DNA of 64,000 bases. It comes from Crossaster papposus. Lineage: Eukaryota > Echinodermata > Asteroidea > Velatida > Solasteridae. Made by a program: the position numbers and the translations under genes. This document shows, one piece after another, positions 10,579 to 23,031 of this stretch. How positions within the stretch are numbered: position 1 is the first letter of the stretch; each line of letters starts with the position of its first letter. Location of the stretch: the NCBI GenBank assembly GCA_037893245.1, contig JBAIAA010000509.1:1116001-1180000 (forward strand). Direction: 5' to 3'. The notes under the pieces were generated by a model, which did no database searches, was not told the DNA's origin, and worked only from the letters and a program-made list of their open reading frames with translations.

Positions 10579-11704
10579 TGAGTATAATAGAAACTGTTTT
10601 AGGTATTTGATATTAATTTCCAGCTCCTTATTCTAACTGCTGTGAGCGTCTAGTGGTTAGGACATTGCGTTGTGGTCGCAATAACCCAGGTTCGAATCCT
10701 GGTCATGGCATTCTATTTTGATTCAGTATAATATAAACTGTTTTAGGTATTTGATATTAATTTCCAGCTCCTTATTCTAACAGCTGTGAGCGTCTAGTGG
10801 TTAGGACATTGCGTTGTGGTCGCAATAACCCAGGTTCGAATCCTTGTCATAGCATTCCATTTTGATTTCTTATAATAAAAAGTGCTTTTCAAATTTGATA
10901 GAACATGTAATTGTTTTTCATCTTTTTCTCTAAACTGCTGTGATCGTCTAGTGGTTAGGACATTGCGTTGTGGTCGCAATAACCCAGGTTCGAATCCTGG
11001 TCATGGCATTCTCTTTTGATTGAGAATAATAGAAACTCTTTTAGGTATTTGATATTAATTTTCAGCTACTTTTCCTAACTGCTGTGATCGTCTAGTGGTT
11101 AGGACATTGCGTTGTGGTCGCAATAACCCAGGTTCGAATCCTGGTCATGGCATTCTCTTTTGATTGAGTATAATAGAAACTGTTTTAGGTATTTGATATT
11201 AATTTCCAGCTCCTTATTCTAACTGCTGTGATCGTCTAGTGGTTAGGACATTGCGTTGTGGTCGCAAAAACCCAGATTCGAATCCTGGTCATGGCATTCT
11301 CTTTTGATTCAGTATAATATAAACTGTTTTAGGTATTTGATATTAATTTCCAGTTCCTTTTTTCTAACTGCTGTGAGCGTCTAGTGGTTAGGACATTGCG
11401 TTGTGGTCGCAATAACCCTGGTTCGAATCCTGGTCATGGCATTCTCTTTTGATTCAGTATAATATAAACTGTTTTAGGTATTTGATATTAATTTCCAGTT
11501 CCTTTCTTCTAACTGCTGTGATCGTCTAGTGGTTAGGACATTGCGTTGTGGTTGCAATAACCCAGGTTCGAATTCTGGTCATGGCATTCTATTTTGATTC
11601 AGTATAATATAAACTGTTTTAGGTATTTGATATTAATTTCCAGTTCCTTTTTCTAACTGCTGTGAGCGTCTAGTGGTTAGGACATTGCGTTGTGGTCGCA
11701 ATAA
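10579..11704 (+). repeat. 2780-bp-offset duplication, copy 2
   Basis: Second copy of 7799-8924, directly after the 9338-10578 segment. Confidence 0.8.
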
Positions 11705-11957
11705 CCCTGGTTCGAATCCTGGTCATGGCATTCTCTTTTGATTCAGTATAATATAAACTGTTTTAGGTATTTGATATTAATTTCCAGTTCCTTTCTTCTA
11801 ACTGCTGTGATCGTCTAGTGGTTAGGACATTGCGTTGTGGTTGCAATAACCCAGGTTCGAATTCTGGTCATGGCATTCTATTTTGATTCAGTATAATATA
11901 AACTGTTTTAGGTATTTGATATTAATTTCCAGTTCCTTTTTCTAACTGCTGTGAGCG
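11380..11957 (+). repeat. 289-bp dimer repeated twice
   Basis: Two successive 289-bp units (a G8 gene, then a T39 gene, with CTTTCTTCTAACT spacers). A local two-unit duplication. Confidence 0.75.
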
Positions 11958-13724
11958 TCTAGTGGTTAGGACATTGCGTTGTGGTCGCAATAACCCAGGT
12001 TCGAATCCTGGTCACGGCATTTTCTTTTGATTCAGTATAATAGAAACTGTTTTAGGTATTTGATATTAATTTTCAGCTACTTTTCCTGTCTGCTGTGATC
12101 ATCTAGTGGTTAGGACATTGCGTTGTGGTCGCAATAACCCAGGTTCGAATCCTGGTCATGGCATTCTCTTTTGATTCAGAATAATAGAAACTGTTTTAGG
12201 TATTTGATATTAATTTTCAGCTACTTTTCCTAACTGCTGTGATCGTCTATTGGTTAGCCCATTGCGTTGTGGTCGCAATAACCCAGGATCGAATCCTGGT
12301 TATAGCATTCCATTTTGATTTCTTATAATAAAAAGTGCTTTTCAAATTTGATAGTACATGTAATTGATTTTCAGCATTTTCTCTCAACTGCTGTGATCGT
12401 CTAGTGGTTAGGACATTGCGTTGTGGTCGCAATAACCCAGGTTCGAATCTTGTTCATGGTATTCTCTTTTGATTCAGTATAATAGAACCTGTTTTAGGTA
12501 TTTGATATTAATTTTCAGCTACATTTCCTAACTGTTGTGATCGTCTAGTGGTTAGGACATTGCGTTGTGGTCGCAATAACCCAGGTTCGAATCCTGGTCA
12601 TGGCATTCTCTTTTGATTCAGTATAATAGAAACTGTTTTAGGTATTTGATATTAATTTCTAGCTACTTTTCCTGTCTGCCTTGATCATCTATTGGTTAGG
12701 ACATTGCGTTGTGGTCTCAAAAAACCCAGGTTCGAATCCTGGTCATGGCATTCTCTTTTGATTCAGTATAATAGAAACTGTTTTAGGTATTTGATATTAA
12801 TTTTCAGCTACTTTTCCTAACTGCTGTGATCGTCTAATGGTTAGCCCATTGCGTTGTGGTCGCAATAACCCAGGTTCGAATCCTGGTTATAGCATTCCAT
12901 TTTGATTTCTTATAATAAAAAGTGCTTTTCAAATTGGATAGTACATGTAATTGATTTTCAGCATTTTCTCTCAACTGCTGTGATCGTCTAGTGGTTAGGA
13001 CATTGCGTTGTGGTCGCAATAACCCAGGTTCGAGTCCTGGTCATGGCATTCTTTTTTGATTCAGTATAATAGAAACTGTTTTAGGTATTTGATATTAATT
13101 TCCAGCTCCTTTTTCTAACTGCTGTGATCGTCTAGTGGTTAGGACATTGCGTTGTGGTCGCAATAACCCAGGTTCGAATCCTGGTCATGCCATTCTCTTT
13201 TGATTCAGTATAATAGAAACTGTTTTAGGTATTTGATATTAATTTCCAGTTTCTTTTTCTAACTGCTGTGAGCGTCTAGTGGTTAGGACATTGCGTTGTG
13301 GTCGCAATAACCCAGGTTCGAATCCTGGTCATAGCATTCCATTTTGATTTCTTATAATAAAAAGTGCTTTTCAAATTTGATAGTACATGTAATTGTTTTT
13401 CAGCTTTTTCTCTCAACTGCTGTGATCGTCTAGTGGTTAGGACATTGCGTTGTGGTCGCAATAACCCAGGTTCGAATCCTGGTCATGGCATTCTCTTTTG
13501 ATTCAGTATAATAGAACCTGTTTTAGGTATTTGATATTAATTTTCAGCTACATTTTCTAACTGCTGTGATCGTCTAGTGGTTAGGACATTGCGTTGTGGT
13601 CGCAATAACCCAGGTTCGAATCCTGGTCATGGCATTCTCTTTTGATTCAGTATAATAGAAACTGTTTTAGGTATTTGATATTAATTTTCAGCTACTTTTC
13701 CTAACTGCTGTGATCGTCTAGTGG

Positions 13725-16700
13725 TTAGGACATTGCGTTGTGGTCGCAAAAACGCAGGTTCGAATCCTGGTCATGGCATTCTCTTTTGATTCAGTATAAT
13801 ATAAACTGTTTTAAGTATTTGATATTAATTTCCAGTTCCTTTTTTCTAACTGCTGTGAGCGTCTAGTGGTTAGGACATTGCGTTGTGGTCGCAATAACCC
13901 TGGTTCGAATCCTGGTCATGGCATTCTCTTTTGATTCAGTATAATATAAACTGTTTTAGGTATTTGATATTAATTTCCAGTTCCTTTTTTCTAACTGCTG
14001 TGAGCGTCTAGTGGTTAGGACATTGCGTTGTGGTCGCAATAACCCAGGTTCGAATCCTGGTCATGGCATTCTCTTTTGATTCAGTATAATATAAACTGTT
14101 TTAGGTATTTGATATTAATTTCCAGTTCCTTTTTTTCTAACTGCTGTGAGAGTCTAGTGGTTAGGACATTGCGTTGTGGTCGCAATAACCCTGGTTCGAA
14201 TCCTGGTCATGGCATTCTCTTTTGATTCAGTATAATATAAACTGTTTTAGGTATTTGATATTAATTTCCAGTTCCTTTTTTCTAACTGCTGTGAGCGTCT
14301 AGTGGTTAGGACATTGCGTTGTGGTCGCAATAACCCAGGTTCGAATTCTGGTCATGGCATTCTCTTTTGATTCAGTATAATATAAACTGTTTTAGGTATT
14401 TGATATTAATTTCCAGTTCCTTTTTTCTAACTGCTGTGAGAGTCTAGTGGTTAGGACATTGCGTTGTGGTCGCAATAACCCTGGTTCGAATCCTGGTCAT
14501 GGCATTCTCTTTTGATTCAGTATAATATAAACTGTTTTAGGTATTTGATATTAATTTCCAGTTCCTTTTTTCTAACTGCTGTGAGCGTCTTGTGGTTAGG
14601 ACATTGCGTTGTGGTCGCAATAACCCTGGTTCGAATCCTGGTCATGGCATTCTCTTTTGATTCAGTATAATATAAACTGTTTTAGGTATTTGATATTAAT
14701 TTCCAGCTCCTTATTCTAACTGCTGTGATCGTCTAGAGTTTAGGACATTGCGTTGTGGTCGCAATAACCCAGGTTCGAATCCTGGTCATGGCATTCTATT
14801 TTGATTCAGTATAATATAAACTGTTTTAGGTATTTGATATTAATTTCCAGCTCCTTATTCTAACTGCTGTGATCGTCTAGTGGTTAGGACATTGCGTTGT
14901 GGTCGCAATAACCCAGGTTCGAATCCTGGTTATAGCATTCCATTTTGATTTCTTATAATAAAAAGTGCTTTTCAAATTTGATAGTACATGTAATTGATTT
15001 TCAGCTTTTTCTCTCAATTGCTGTGATCGTCTAGTGGTTAGGACATTGCGTTGTGGTCGCAATAACCCAGGTTCGAATCCTGGTCATGGCATTCTCTTTT
15101 GATTCAGTATAATAGAAACTGTTTTAAGTATTTGATATTAATTTTCAGCTACTTTTCCTAACTGCTGTGATCGTCTAGTGGTTAGGACATTGCGTTGTGG
15201 TCGCAATAACCCAGGTTCGAATCCTTGTAATGGCATTCTCTTTTGATTGAGTATAATAGAAACTGTTTTAGGTATTTGATATTAATTTCTAGCTACTTTT
15301 CCTGTCTGCCTTGATCATCTAGTGGTTAGGACATTGCGTTGTGGTCGCAAAAACCCAGGTTCGAATCCTGGTCATGGCATTCTCTTTTGATTCAGTATAA
15401 TATAAACTGTTTTAAGTATTTGATATTAATTTCCAGTTCCTTTTTTCTAACTGCTGTGAGCGTCTAGTGGTTAGGACATTGCGTTGTGGTCGCAATAACC
15501 CAGGTTCGAATCCTGGTCATGGCATTCTCTTTTGATTCAGTATAATATAAACTGTTTTAGGTATTTGATATTAATTTCCAGTTCCTTTTTTCTAACTGCT
15601 GTGAGCGTCTAGTGGTTAGCACATTGCGTTGTGGTCGCAATAACCCAGGTTCGATTCCTGGTTATAGCATTCCATTTTGATTTCTTATAATAAAAAGTGC
15701 TTTTCAAATTTGATAGTACATGTAATTGATTTTCAGCATTTTCTCTCAACTGCTGTGATCGTCTAGTGGTTAGGACATTGCGTTGTGGTCGCAATAACCC
15801 AGGTTCGAGTCCTGGTCATGGCATTCTTTTTTGATTCAGTATAATAGAAACTGTTTTAGGTATTTGATATTAATTTCCAGCTCCTTTTTCTAACTGCTGT
15901 GATCGTCTAGTGGTTAGGACATTGCGTTGTGGTCGCAATAACCCAGGTTCGAATCCTGGTCATGGCATTCTCTTTTGATTCAGTATAATAGAACCTGTTT
16001 TAGGTATTTGATATTAATTTTCAGCTACATTTCCTAACTGCTGTGATCGTCTAGTGGTTAGGACATTGCGTTGTGGTCGCAATAACCCAGGTTCGAATCC
16101 TGGTCATGGCATTCTCTTTTGATTCAGTATAATATAACCTGTTTTAGGTATTTGATATTAATTTTCAGCTACATTTCCTAACTGCTGTGATCGTCTAGTG
16201 GTTAGGACATTGCGTTGTGGTCGCAATAACCCAGGTTCGAATCCTGGTCATGGCATTCTCTTTTGATTCAGTATAATATAACCTGTTTTAGGTATTTGAT
16301 ATTAATTTTCAGCTACTTTTCCTAACTGCTGTGATTGTCTAGTGGTTAGCACATTGCGTTGTGGTCGCAATAACCCTAGGTTGGAATCCTGGTTATAGCA
16401 TTCCATTTTGATTTCTTACAATAAAAAGTGCTTTTCAAATTTGATAGTACATGTAATTGATTTTCAGCATTTTCTCTCAACTGCTGTGATCATCTAGTGG
16501 TTAGGACATTGCGTTGTGGTCGCAATAACCCAGGTTCGAATCCTGGTCATGGCATTCTCTTTTGATTCAGTATAATATAACCTGTTTTAGGTATTTGATA
16601 TTAATTTTCAGCTACATTTCCTAACTGCTGTGATCGTCTAGTGGTTAGGACATTGCGTTGTGGTCGCAATAACCCAGGTTCGAATCCTGGTCATGGCATT

Positions 16701-17033
16701 CTCTTTTGATTGAGTATAATAGAAACTGTTTTAGGTATTTGATATTAATTTCCAGCTCCTTATTCTGACTGCTGTGAACGTCTAGTGGTTAGGACATTGC
16801 GTTGTGGTCTCAATAACCCAGGTTCGAATCCTGGTCATGGCATTCTATTTTGATTCAGTATAATATAAACTGTTTTAGGTATTTGAAATTAATTTCCAGC
16901 TCCTTATTCTAACTGCTGTGAGAGTCTAGTGGTTAGGACATTGCGTTGTGGTCGCAATAACCCAGGTTCGAATCCTTGTCATAGCATTCCATTTTGATTT
17001 CTTATAATAAAAAGTGCTTTTCAAATTTGATAG
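13725..17033 (+). repeat. Segment duplicated at 4824-bp offset, copy 1
   Basis: Genes 13852-16915 recur at 18676-21739. Shared marks include GCAAAAACGCAGG in the first gene, AGAGTTTAGG at 14.73 and 19.56 kb, the T-loop change in 16328/21152 and the TTGAAATT spacer before 16915/21739. Edges lie inside gene 13707 and in the spacer after 16915. The 1.5 kb up to 18548 is not repeated after copy 2. Confidence 0.85.
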
Positions 17034-17656
17034 TACATGTAATTGTTTTTCAGATATTTCTCTCAACTGCTGTGATCGTCTAGTGGTTAGCACATTGCGT
17101 TGTGGTCGCAATAACCCAGGTTCGAATCTTTGTAATGGCATTCTCTTTTGATTCAGTATAATATAAACTGTTTTAGGTATTTGATATTAATTTCTAGCTA
17201 CTTTTCCTGTCTGCCTTGATCATCTAGTGGTTAGGACATTGCGTTGTGGTCGCAAAAACCCAGGTTCGAATCCTGGTCATGGCATTCTCTTTTGATTCAG
17301 TATAATATAAACTGTTTTAAGTATTTGATATTAATTTCCAGTTCCTTTTTTCTAACTGCTGTGAGCGTCTAGTGGTTAGGACATTGCATTGTGGTCGCAA
17401 TAACCCAGGTTCGAATCCTGGTCATGGCATTCTCTTTTGATTCAGTATAATATAAACTGTTTTAGGTATTTGATATTAATTTCCAGTTCCTTTTTTCTAA
17501 CTGCTGTGAGAGTCTAGTGGTTAGGACATTGCGTTGTGGTCGCAATAACCCTGGTTCGAATCCTGGTTATAGCATTCCATTTTGATTTCTTATAATAAAA
17601 AGTGCTTTTCAAATTTGATAGTACATGTAATTGATTTTCAGCATTTTCTCTCAACT

Positions 17657-17728
17657 GCTGTAATCGTCTTGTGGTTAGGACATTGCGTTGTGGTCGCAAT
17701 AACCCAACTTCTAGTCCTGGTCATGGCA
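17657..17728 (+). pseudogene. tRNA-His with scrambled B box
   Basis: The T arm reads CAACTTCTAGTCC, similar to but not the same as the copy at 4500; both share TCTAGTCC or TCCTAGTCC, suggesting common origin. Position 6 is A, weakening the acceptor stem. Confidence 0.75.
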
Positions 17729-17800
17729 TTCATTTTTGATTCAGTATAATAGAAACTGTTTTAGGTATTTGATATTAATTTCCATCTCCTTTTTCTAACT

Positions 17801-17872
17801 GCTGTGATCGTCTAGTGGTTAGGACATTGCGTTGGGGTCGCAATAACCCAGGTTCGAATCCTGGTCATGGCA
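17801..17872 (+). tRNA. tRNA-His backbone with Pro anticodon GGG
   Basis: Anticodon 17834-17836 reads GGG (T35 to G), which would pair with Pro codons CCC/CCU. The rest of the gene, both boxes and the terminator match consensus. It is present once here; the 4824-bp duplication of the region does not include it. Confidence 0.82.
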
Positions 17873-18530
17873 TTCTCTTTTGATTCAGTATAATATAACC
17901 TGTTTTATGTATTTGATATTAATTTCCAGCTCCTTATTCTAACTGCTGTGATCGTCTAGTGGTTAGGACATTGCGTTGTGGTCGCAATAACCCAGGTTCG
18001 AATCCTGGTCATGGCATTCTATTTTGATTCAGTATAATATAAACTGTTTTAGGTATTTGATATTAATTTCCAGCTCCTTATTCTAACTGCTGTGAGCATA
18101 TAGTGGTTAGGACATTGCGTTGTGGTCGCAATAACCCAGGTTCGAATCCTTGTCATAGCATTCCATTTTGATTTCTTATAATAAAAAGTGCTTTTCAAAT
18201 TTGATAGTACATGTAATTGTTTTTCAGCATTTTGTCTCAACTGCTGTGATCGTCTAGTGGTTAGGACATTGCGTTGTGGTCGCAATAACCCAGGTTCGAA
18301 TCCTGGTCATGGCATTCTCTTTTGATTCAGAATAATAGAAACTGTTTTAGGTATTTGATATTAATTTTCAGCTACTTTTCCTAACTGCTGTGATCGTCTA
18401 GTGGTTAGGACATTGCGTTGTGGTCGCAATAACCCAGGTTCGAATCCTTGTAATGGTATCCTCTTTTGATTCAGTATAATAGAAACTGTTTTAGGTATTT
18501 GATATTAATTTCTAGCTACTTTTCGTGTCT

Positions 18531-21500
18531 GCCTTGATCATCTAGTGGTTAGGACATTGCGTTGTGGTCGCAAAAACGCAGGTTCGAATCCTGGTCATGG
18601 CATTCTCTTTTGATTCAGTATAATATAAACTGTTTTAAGTATTTGATATTAATTTCCAGTTCCTTTTTTCTAACTGCTGTGAGCGTCTAGTGGTTAGGAC
18701 ATTGCGTTGTGGTCGCAATAACCCTGGTTCGAATCCTGGTCATGGCATTCTCTTTTGATTCAGTATAATATAAACTGTTTTAGGTATTTGATATTAATTT
18801 CCAGATCCTTTTTTCTAACTGCTGTGAGCGTCTAGTGGTTAGGACATTGCGTTGTGGTCGCAATAACCCAGGTTCGAATCCTGGTCATGGCATTCTCTTT
18901 TGATTCAGTATAATATAAACTGTTTTAGGTATTTGATATTAATTTCCAGTTCCTTTTTTTCTAACTGCTGTGAGAGTCTAGTGGTTAGGACATTGCGTTG
19001 TGGTCGCAATAACCCTGGTTCGAATCCTGGTCATGGCATTCTCTTTTGATTCAGTATAATATAAACTGTTTTAGGTATTTGATATTAATTTCCAGTTCCT
19101 TTTTTCTAACTGCTGTGAGCGTCTAGTGGTTAGGACATTGCGTTGTGGTCGCAATAACCCAGGTTCGAATTCTGGTCATGGCATTCTCTTTTGATTCAGT
19201 ATAATATAAACTGTTTTAGGTATTTGATATTAATTTCCAGTTCCTTTTTTCTAACTGCTGTGAGAGTCTAGTGGTTAGGACATTGCGTTGTGGTCGCAAT
19301 AACCCTGGTTCGAATCCTGGTCATGGCATTCTCTTTTGATTCAGTATAATATAAACTGTTTTAGGTATTTGATATTAATTTCCAGTTCCTTTTTTCTAAC
19401 TGCTGTGAGCGTCTTGTGGTTAGGACATTGCGTTGTGGTCGCAATAACCCTGGTTCGAATCCTGGTCATGGCATTCTCTTTTGATTCAGTATAATATAAA
19501 CTGTTTTAGGTATTTGATATTAATTTCCAGCTCCTTATTCTAACTGCTGTGATCGTCTAGAGTTTAGGACATTGCGTTGTGGTCGCAATAACCCAGGTTC
19601 GAATCCTGGTCATGGCATTCTATTTTGATTCAGTATAATATAAACTGTTTTAGGTATTTGATATTAATTTCCAGCTCCTTATTCTAACTGCTGTGATCGT
19701 CTAGTGGTTAGGACATTGCGTTGTGGTCGCAATAACCCAGGTTCGAATCCTGGTTATAGCATTCCATTTTGATTTCTTATAATAAAAAGTGCTTTTCAAA
19801 TTTGATAGTACATGTAATTGATTTTCAGCTTTTTCTCTCAATTGCTGTGATCGTCTAGTGGTTAGGACATTGCGTTGTGGTCGCAATAACCCAGGTTCGA
19901 ATCCTGGTCATGGCATTCTCTTTTGATTCAGTATAATAGAAACTGTTTTAAGTATTTGATATTAATTTTCAGCTACTTTTCCTAACTGCTGTGATCGTCT
20001 AGTGGTTAGGACATTGCGTTGTGGTCGCAATAACCCAGGTTCGAATCCTTGTAATGGCATTCTCTTTTGATTGAGTATAATAGAAACTGTTTTAGGTATT
20101 TGATATTAATTTCTAGCTACTTTTCCTGTCTGCCTTGATCATCTAGTGGTTAGGACATTGCGTTGTGGTCGCAAAAACCCAGGTTCGAATCCTGGTCATG
20201 GCATTCTCTTTTGATTCAGTATAATATAAACTGTTTTAAGTATTTGATATTAATTTCCAGTTCCTTTTTTCTAACTGCTGTGAGCGTCTAGTGGTTAGGA
20301 CATTGCGTTGTGGTCGCAATAACCCAGGTTCGAATCCTGGTCATGGCATTCTCTTTTGATTCAGTATAATATAAACTGTTTTAGGTATTTGATATTAATT
20401 TCCAGTTCCTTTTTTCTAACTGCTGTGAGCGTCTAGTGGTTAGCACATTGCGTTGTGGTCGCAATAACCCAGGTTCGAATCCTGGTTATAGCATTCCATT
20501 TTGATTTCTTATAATAAAAAGTGCTTTTCAAATTTGATAGTACATGTAATTGATTTTCAGCATTTTCTCTCAACTGCTGTGATCGTCTAGTGGTTAGGAC
20601 ATTGCGTTGTGGTCGCAATAACCCAGGTTCGAGTCCTGGTCATGGCATTCTTTTTTGATTCAGTATAATAGAAACTGTTTTAGGTATTTGATATTAATTT
20701 CCAGCTCCTTTTTCTAACTGCTGTGATCGTCTAGTGGTTAGGACATTGCGTTGTGGTCGCAATAACCCAGGTTCGAATCCTGGTCATGGCATTCTCTTTT
20801 GATTCAGTATAATAGAACCTGTTTTAGGTATTTGATATTAATTTTCAGCTACATTTCCTAACTGCTGTGATCGTCTAGTGGTTAGGACATTGCGTTGTGG
20901 TCGCAATAACCCAGGTTCGAATCCTGGTCATGGCATTCTCTTTTGATTCAGTATAATATAACCTGTTTTAGGTATTTGATATTAATTTTCAGCTACATTT
21001 CCTAACTGCTGTGATCGTCTAGTGGTTAGGACATTGCGTTGTGGTCGCAATAACCCAGGTTCGAATCCTGGTCATGGCATTCTCTTTTGATTCAGTATAA
21101 TATAACCTGTTTTAGGTATTTGATATTAATTTTCAGCTACTTTTCCTAACTGCTGTGATTGTCTAGTGGTTAGCACATTGCGTTGTGGTCGCAATAACCC
21201 TAGGTTGGAATCCTGGTTATAGCATTCCATTTTGATTTCTTACAATAAAAAGTGCTTTTCAAATTTGATAGTACATGTAATTGATTTTCAGCATTTTCTC
21301 TCAACTGCTGTGATCATCTAGTGGTTAGGACATTGCGTTGTGGTCGCAATAACCCAGGTTCGAATCCTGGTCATGGCATTCTCTTTTGATTCAGTATAAT
21401 ATAACCTGTTTTAGGTATTTGATATTAATTTTCAGCTACATTTCCTAACTGCTGTGATCGTCTAGTGGTTAGGACATTGCGTTGTGGTCGCAATAACCCA

Positions 21501-21964
21501 GGTTCGAATCCTGGTCATGGCATTCTCTTTTGATTGAGTATAATAGAAACTGTTTTAGGTATTTGATATTAATTTCCAGCTCCTTATTCTGACTGCTGTG
21601 AACGTCTAGTGGTTAGGACATTGCGTTGTGGTCTCAATAACCCAGGTTCGAATCCTGGTCATGGCATTCTATTTTGATTCAGTATAATATAAACTGTTTT
21701 AGGTATTTGAAATTAATTTCCAGCTCCTTATTCTAACTGCTGTGAGAGTCTAGTGGTTAGGACATTGCGTTGTGGTCGCAATAACCCAGGTTCGAATCCT
21801 TGTCATAGCATTCCATTTTGATTTCTTATAATAAAAAGTGCTTTTCAAATTTGATAGAACATGTAATTGTTTTTCAGCTTTTTCTCTAAACTGCTGTGAT
21901 CGTCTAGTGGTTAGGACATTGCGTTGTGGTCGCAATAACCCAGGTTCGAATCCTGGTCATGGCA
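18531..21964 (+). tRNA. tRNA-His array block 5: 24 copies
   Basis: Copies begin at 18531k, 18676g, 18821g, 18967g, 19112g, 19257g, 19402g, 19546, 19690, 19844, 19988, 20132k, 20277g, 20422g, 20576, 20720, 20864, 21008, 21152, 21307, 21451, 21595, 21739g, 21893. The block repeats 13.7-17.0 kb at an offset of exactly 4824 bp, down to private changes such as the T-loop mutation in 21152, A8 in 21595 and the extra T in the spacer before 18967. Confidence 0.93.
18549..21857 (+). repeat. Segment duplicated at 4824-bp offset, copy 2
   Basis: Second copy of 13725-17033. One spacer substitution was noticed (CCAGATCC near 18.81 kb where copy 1 has CCAGTTCC). Confidence 0.85.
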
Positions 21965-21992
21965 TTCTCTTTTAATTCAGAATAATAGAAAC

Positions 21993-23031
21993 TGTTTTAG
22001 GTATTTGATATTAATTTTCAGCTACTTTTCCTAAATGCTGTGAGCGTCTAGTGGTTAGCACATTGCGTTGTGGTCGCAATAACCCAGGTTCGAATTCTGG
22101 TCATGGCATTCTCTTTTGATTCAGTATAATATAAACTGTTTTAGGTATTTGATATTAATTTCCAGTTCCTTTTTTCTAACTGCTGTGAGCGTCTAGTGGT
22201 TAGGACATTGCGTAGTGGTTAGGACATTGCGTTGTGGTCGCAATAACCCAGGTTCGAATCCTGGTCATGGCATTCTCTTTTGATTCAGTATAATATAAAC
22301 TGTTTTAGGTATTTGATATTAATTTCCAGTTCCTTTTTTCTAACTGCTGTGAGCGTCTAGTGGTTAGGACATTGCGTTGTGGTCGCAATAACCCAGGTTC
22401 GAATCCTGGTCATGGCATTCTCTTTTGATTCAGTATAATAGAACCTGTTTTAGGTATTTGATATTAATTTTCAGCTACATTTCCTAACTGCTGTGATCGT
22501 CTAGTGGTTAGGACATTGCGTTGTGGTCGCAATAACCCAGGTTCGAATCCTGGTCATGGCATTCTCTTTTGATTGAGTATAATAGAAACTGTTTTAGGTA
22601 TTTGATATTAATTTCCAGCTCCTTATTCTAACTGCTGTGATCGTCTAGTGGTTAGGACATTGCGTTGTGGTCGCAATAACCCAGGTTCGAATCCTGGTCA
22701 TGGCATTCTATTTTGATTCAGTATAATATAAACTGTTTTAGGTATTTGATATTAATTTCCAGTTCCTTTTTCTAACTGCTGTGAGCGTCTAGTGGTTAGG
22801 ACATTGCGTTGTGGTCGCAATAACCCAGGTTCGAATCCTGGTCATAGCATTCCATTTTGATTTCTTATAATAAGAAGTGCTTTTCAAATTTGATAGTACA
22901 TGTAATTGTTTTTCAGCTTTTTCTCTCAACTGCTATGATCGTCTGGTGGTTAGGACATTGCGTTGTGGTCGCAATAACCCAGGTTCGAATCCTGGTCATG
23001 TCATTCTCTTTTGATTCAGTATAATAGAACC
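21993..23031 (+). repeat. 1039-bp tandem duplication, unit 1
   Basis: Seven genes from 22037 to 22932, including the 91-nt one, recur 1039 bp later. The left edge lies in the spacer before 22037. Confidence 0.85.
22182..22272 (+). pseudogene. tRNA-His with 19-nt internal duplication
   Basis: Gene positions 13-31 (the D-loop side through the 5' anticodon stem, TAGTGGTTAGG...TTGCG) are repeated once in tandem, giving a 91-nt gene. The insertion doubles the end of the A box and widens the A-B spacing by 19 bp. It could fold with a bulged arm but is probably not a working tRNA. It is also a G8 copy. Confidence 0.85.

Larger units (their letters stand above)
10351..13778 (+). tRNA. tRNA-His array block 3: 24 copies
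   Basis: Copies begin at 10351, 10495, 10639g, 10783g, 10937, 11081, 11225, 11370g, 11515, 11659g, 11804, 11948g, 12092, 12236, 12390, 12534, 12678k, 12823, 12977, 13121, 13265g, 13419, 13563, 13707. Copies 11515 and 11804 share T39 (tail GGTTGC) and lie 289 bp apart, marking a local dimer duplication. Copy 12092 has the CATC D stem of class k but a normal acceptor 5' strand, so it looks like a recombinant. Copies 12236 and 12823 have the GCCC D-stem change. Confidence 0.93.
13852..18458 (+). tRNA. tRNA-His array block 4: 32 copies
   Basis: Copies begin at 13852g, 13997g, 14143g, 14288g, 14433g, 14578g, 14722, 14866, 15020, 15164, 15308k, 15453g, 15598g, 15752, 15896, 16040, 16184, 16328, 16483, 16627, 16771, 16915g, 17069, 17213k, 17358g, 17503g, 17657, 17801, 17945, 18089g, 18243, 18387. 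Six consecutive g copies (13852-14578) form the longest g run together with its duplicate near 19 kb. Copy 16328 has an extra base and a T-loop change (GGTTGGAATCC). Copy 16771 has A at position 8. Copy 17657 has a broken B box. Copy 17801 has anticodon GGG. Confidence 0.93.
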
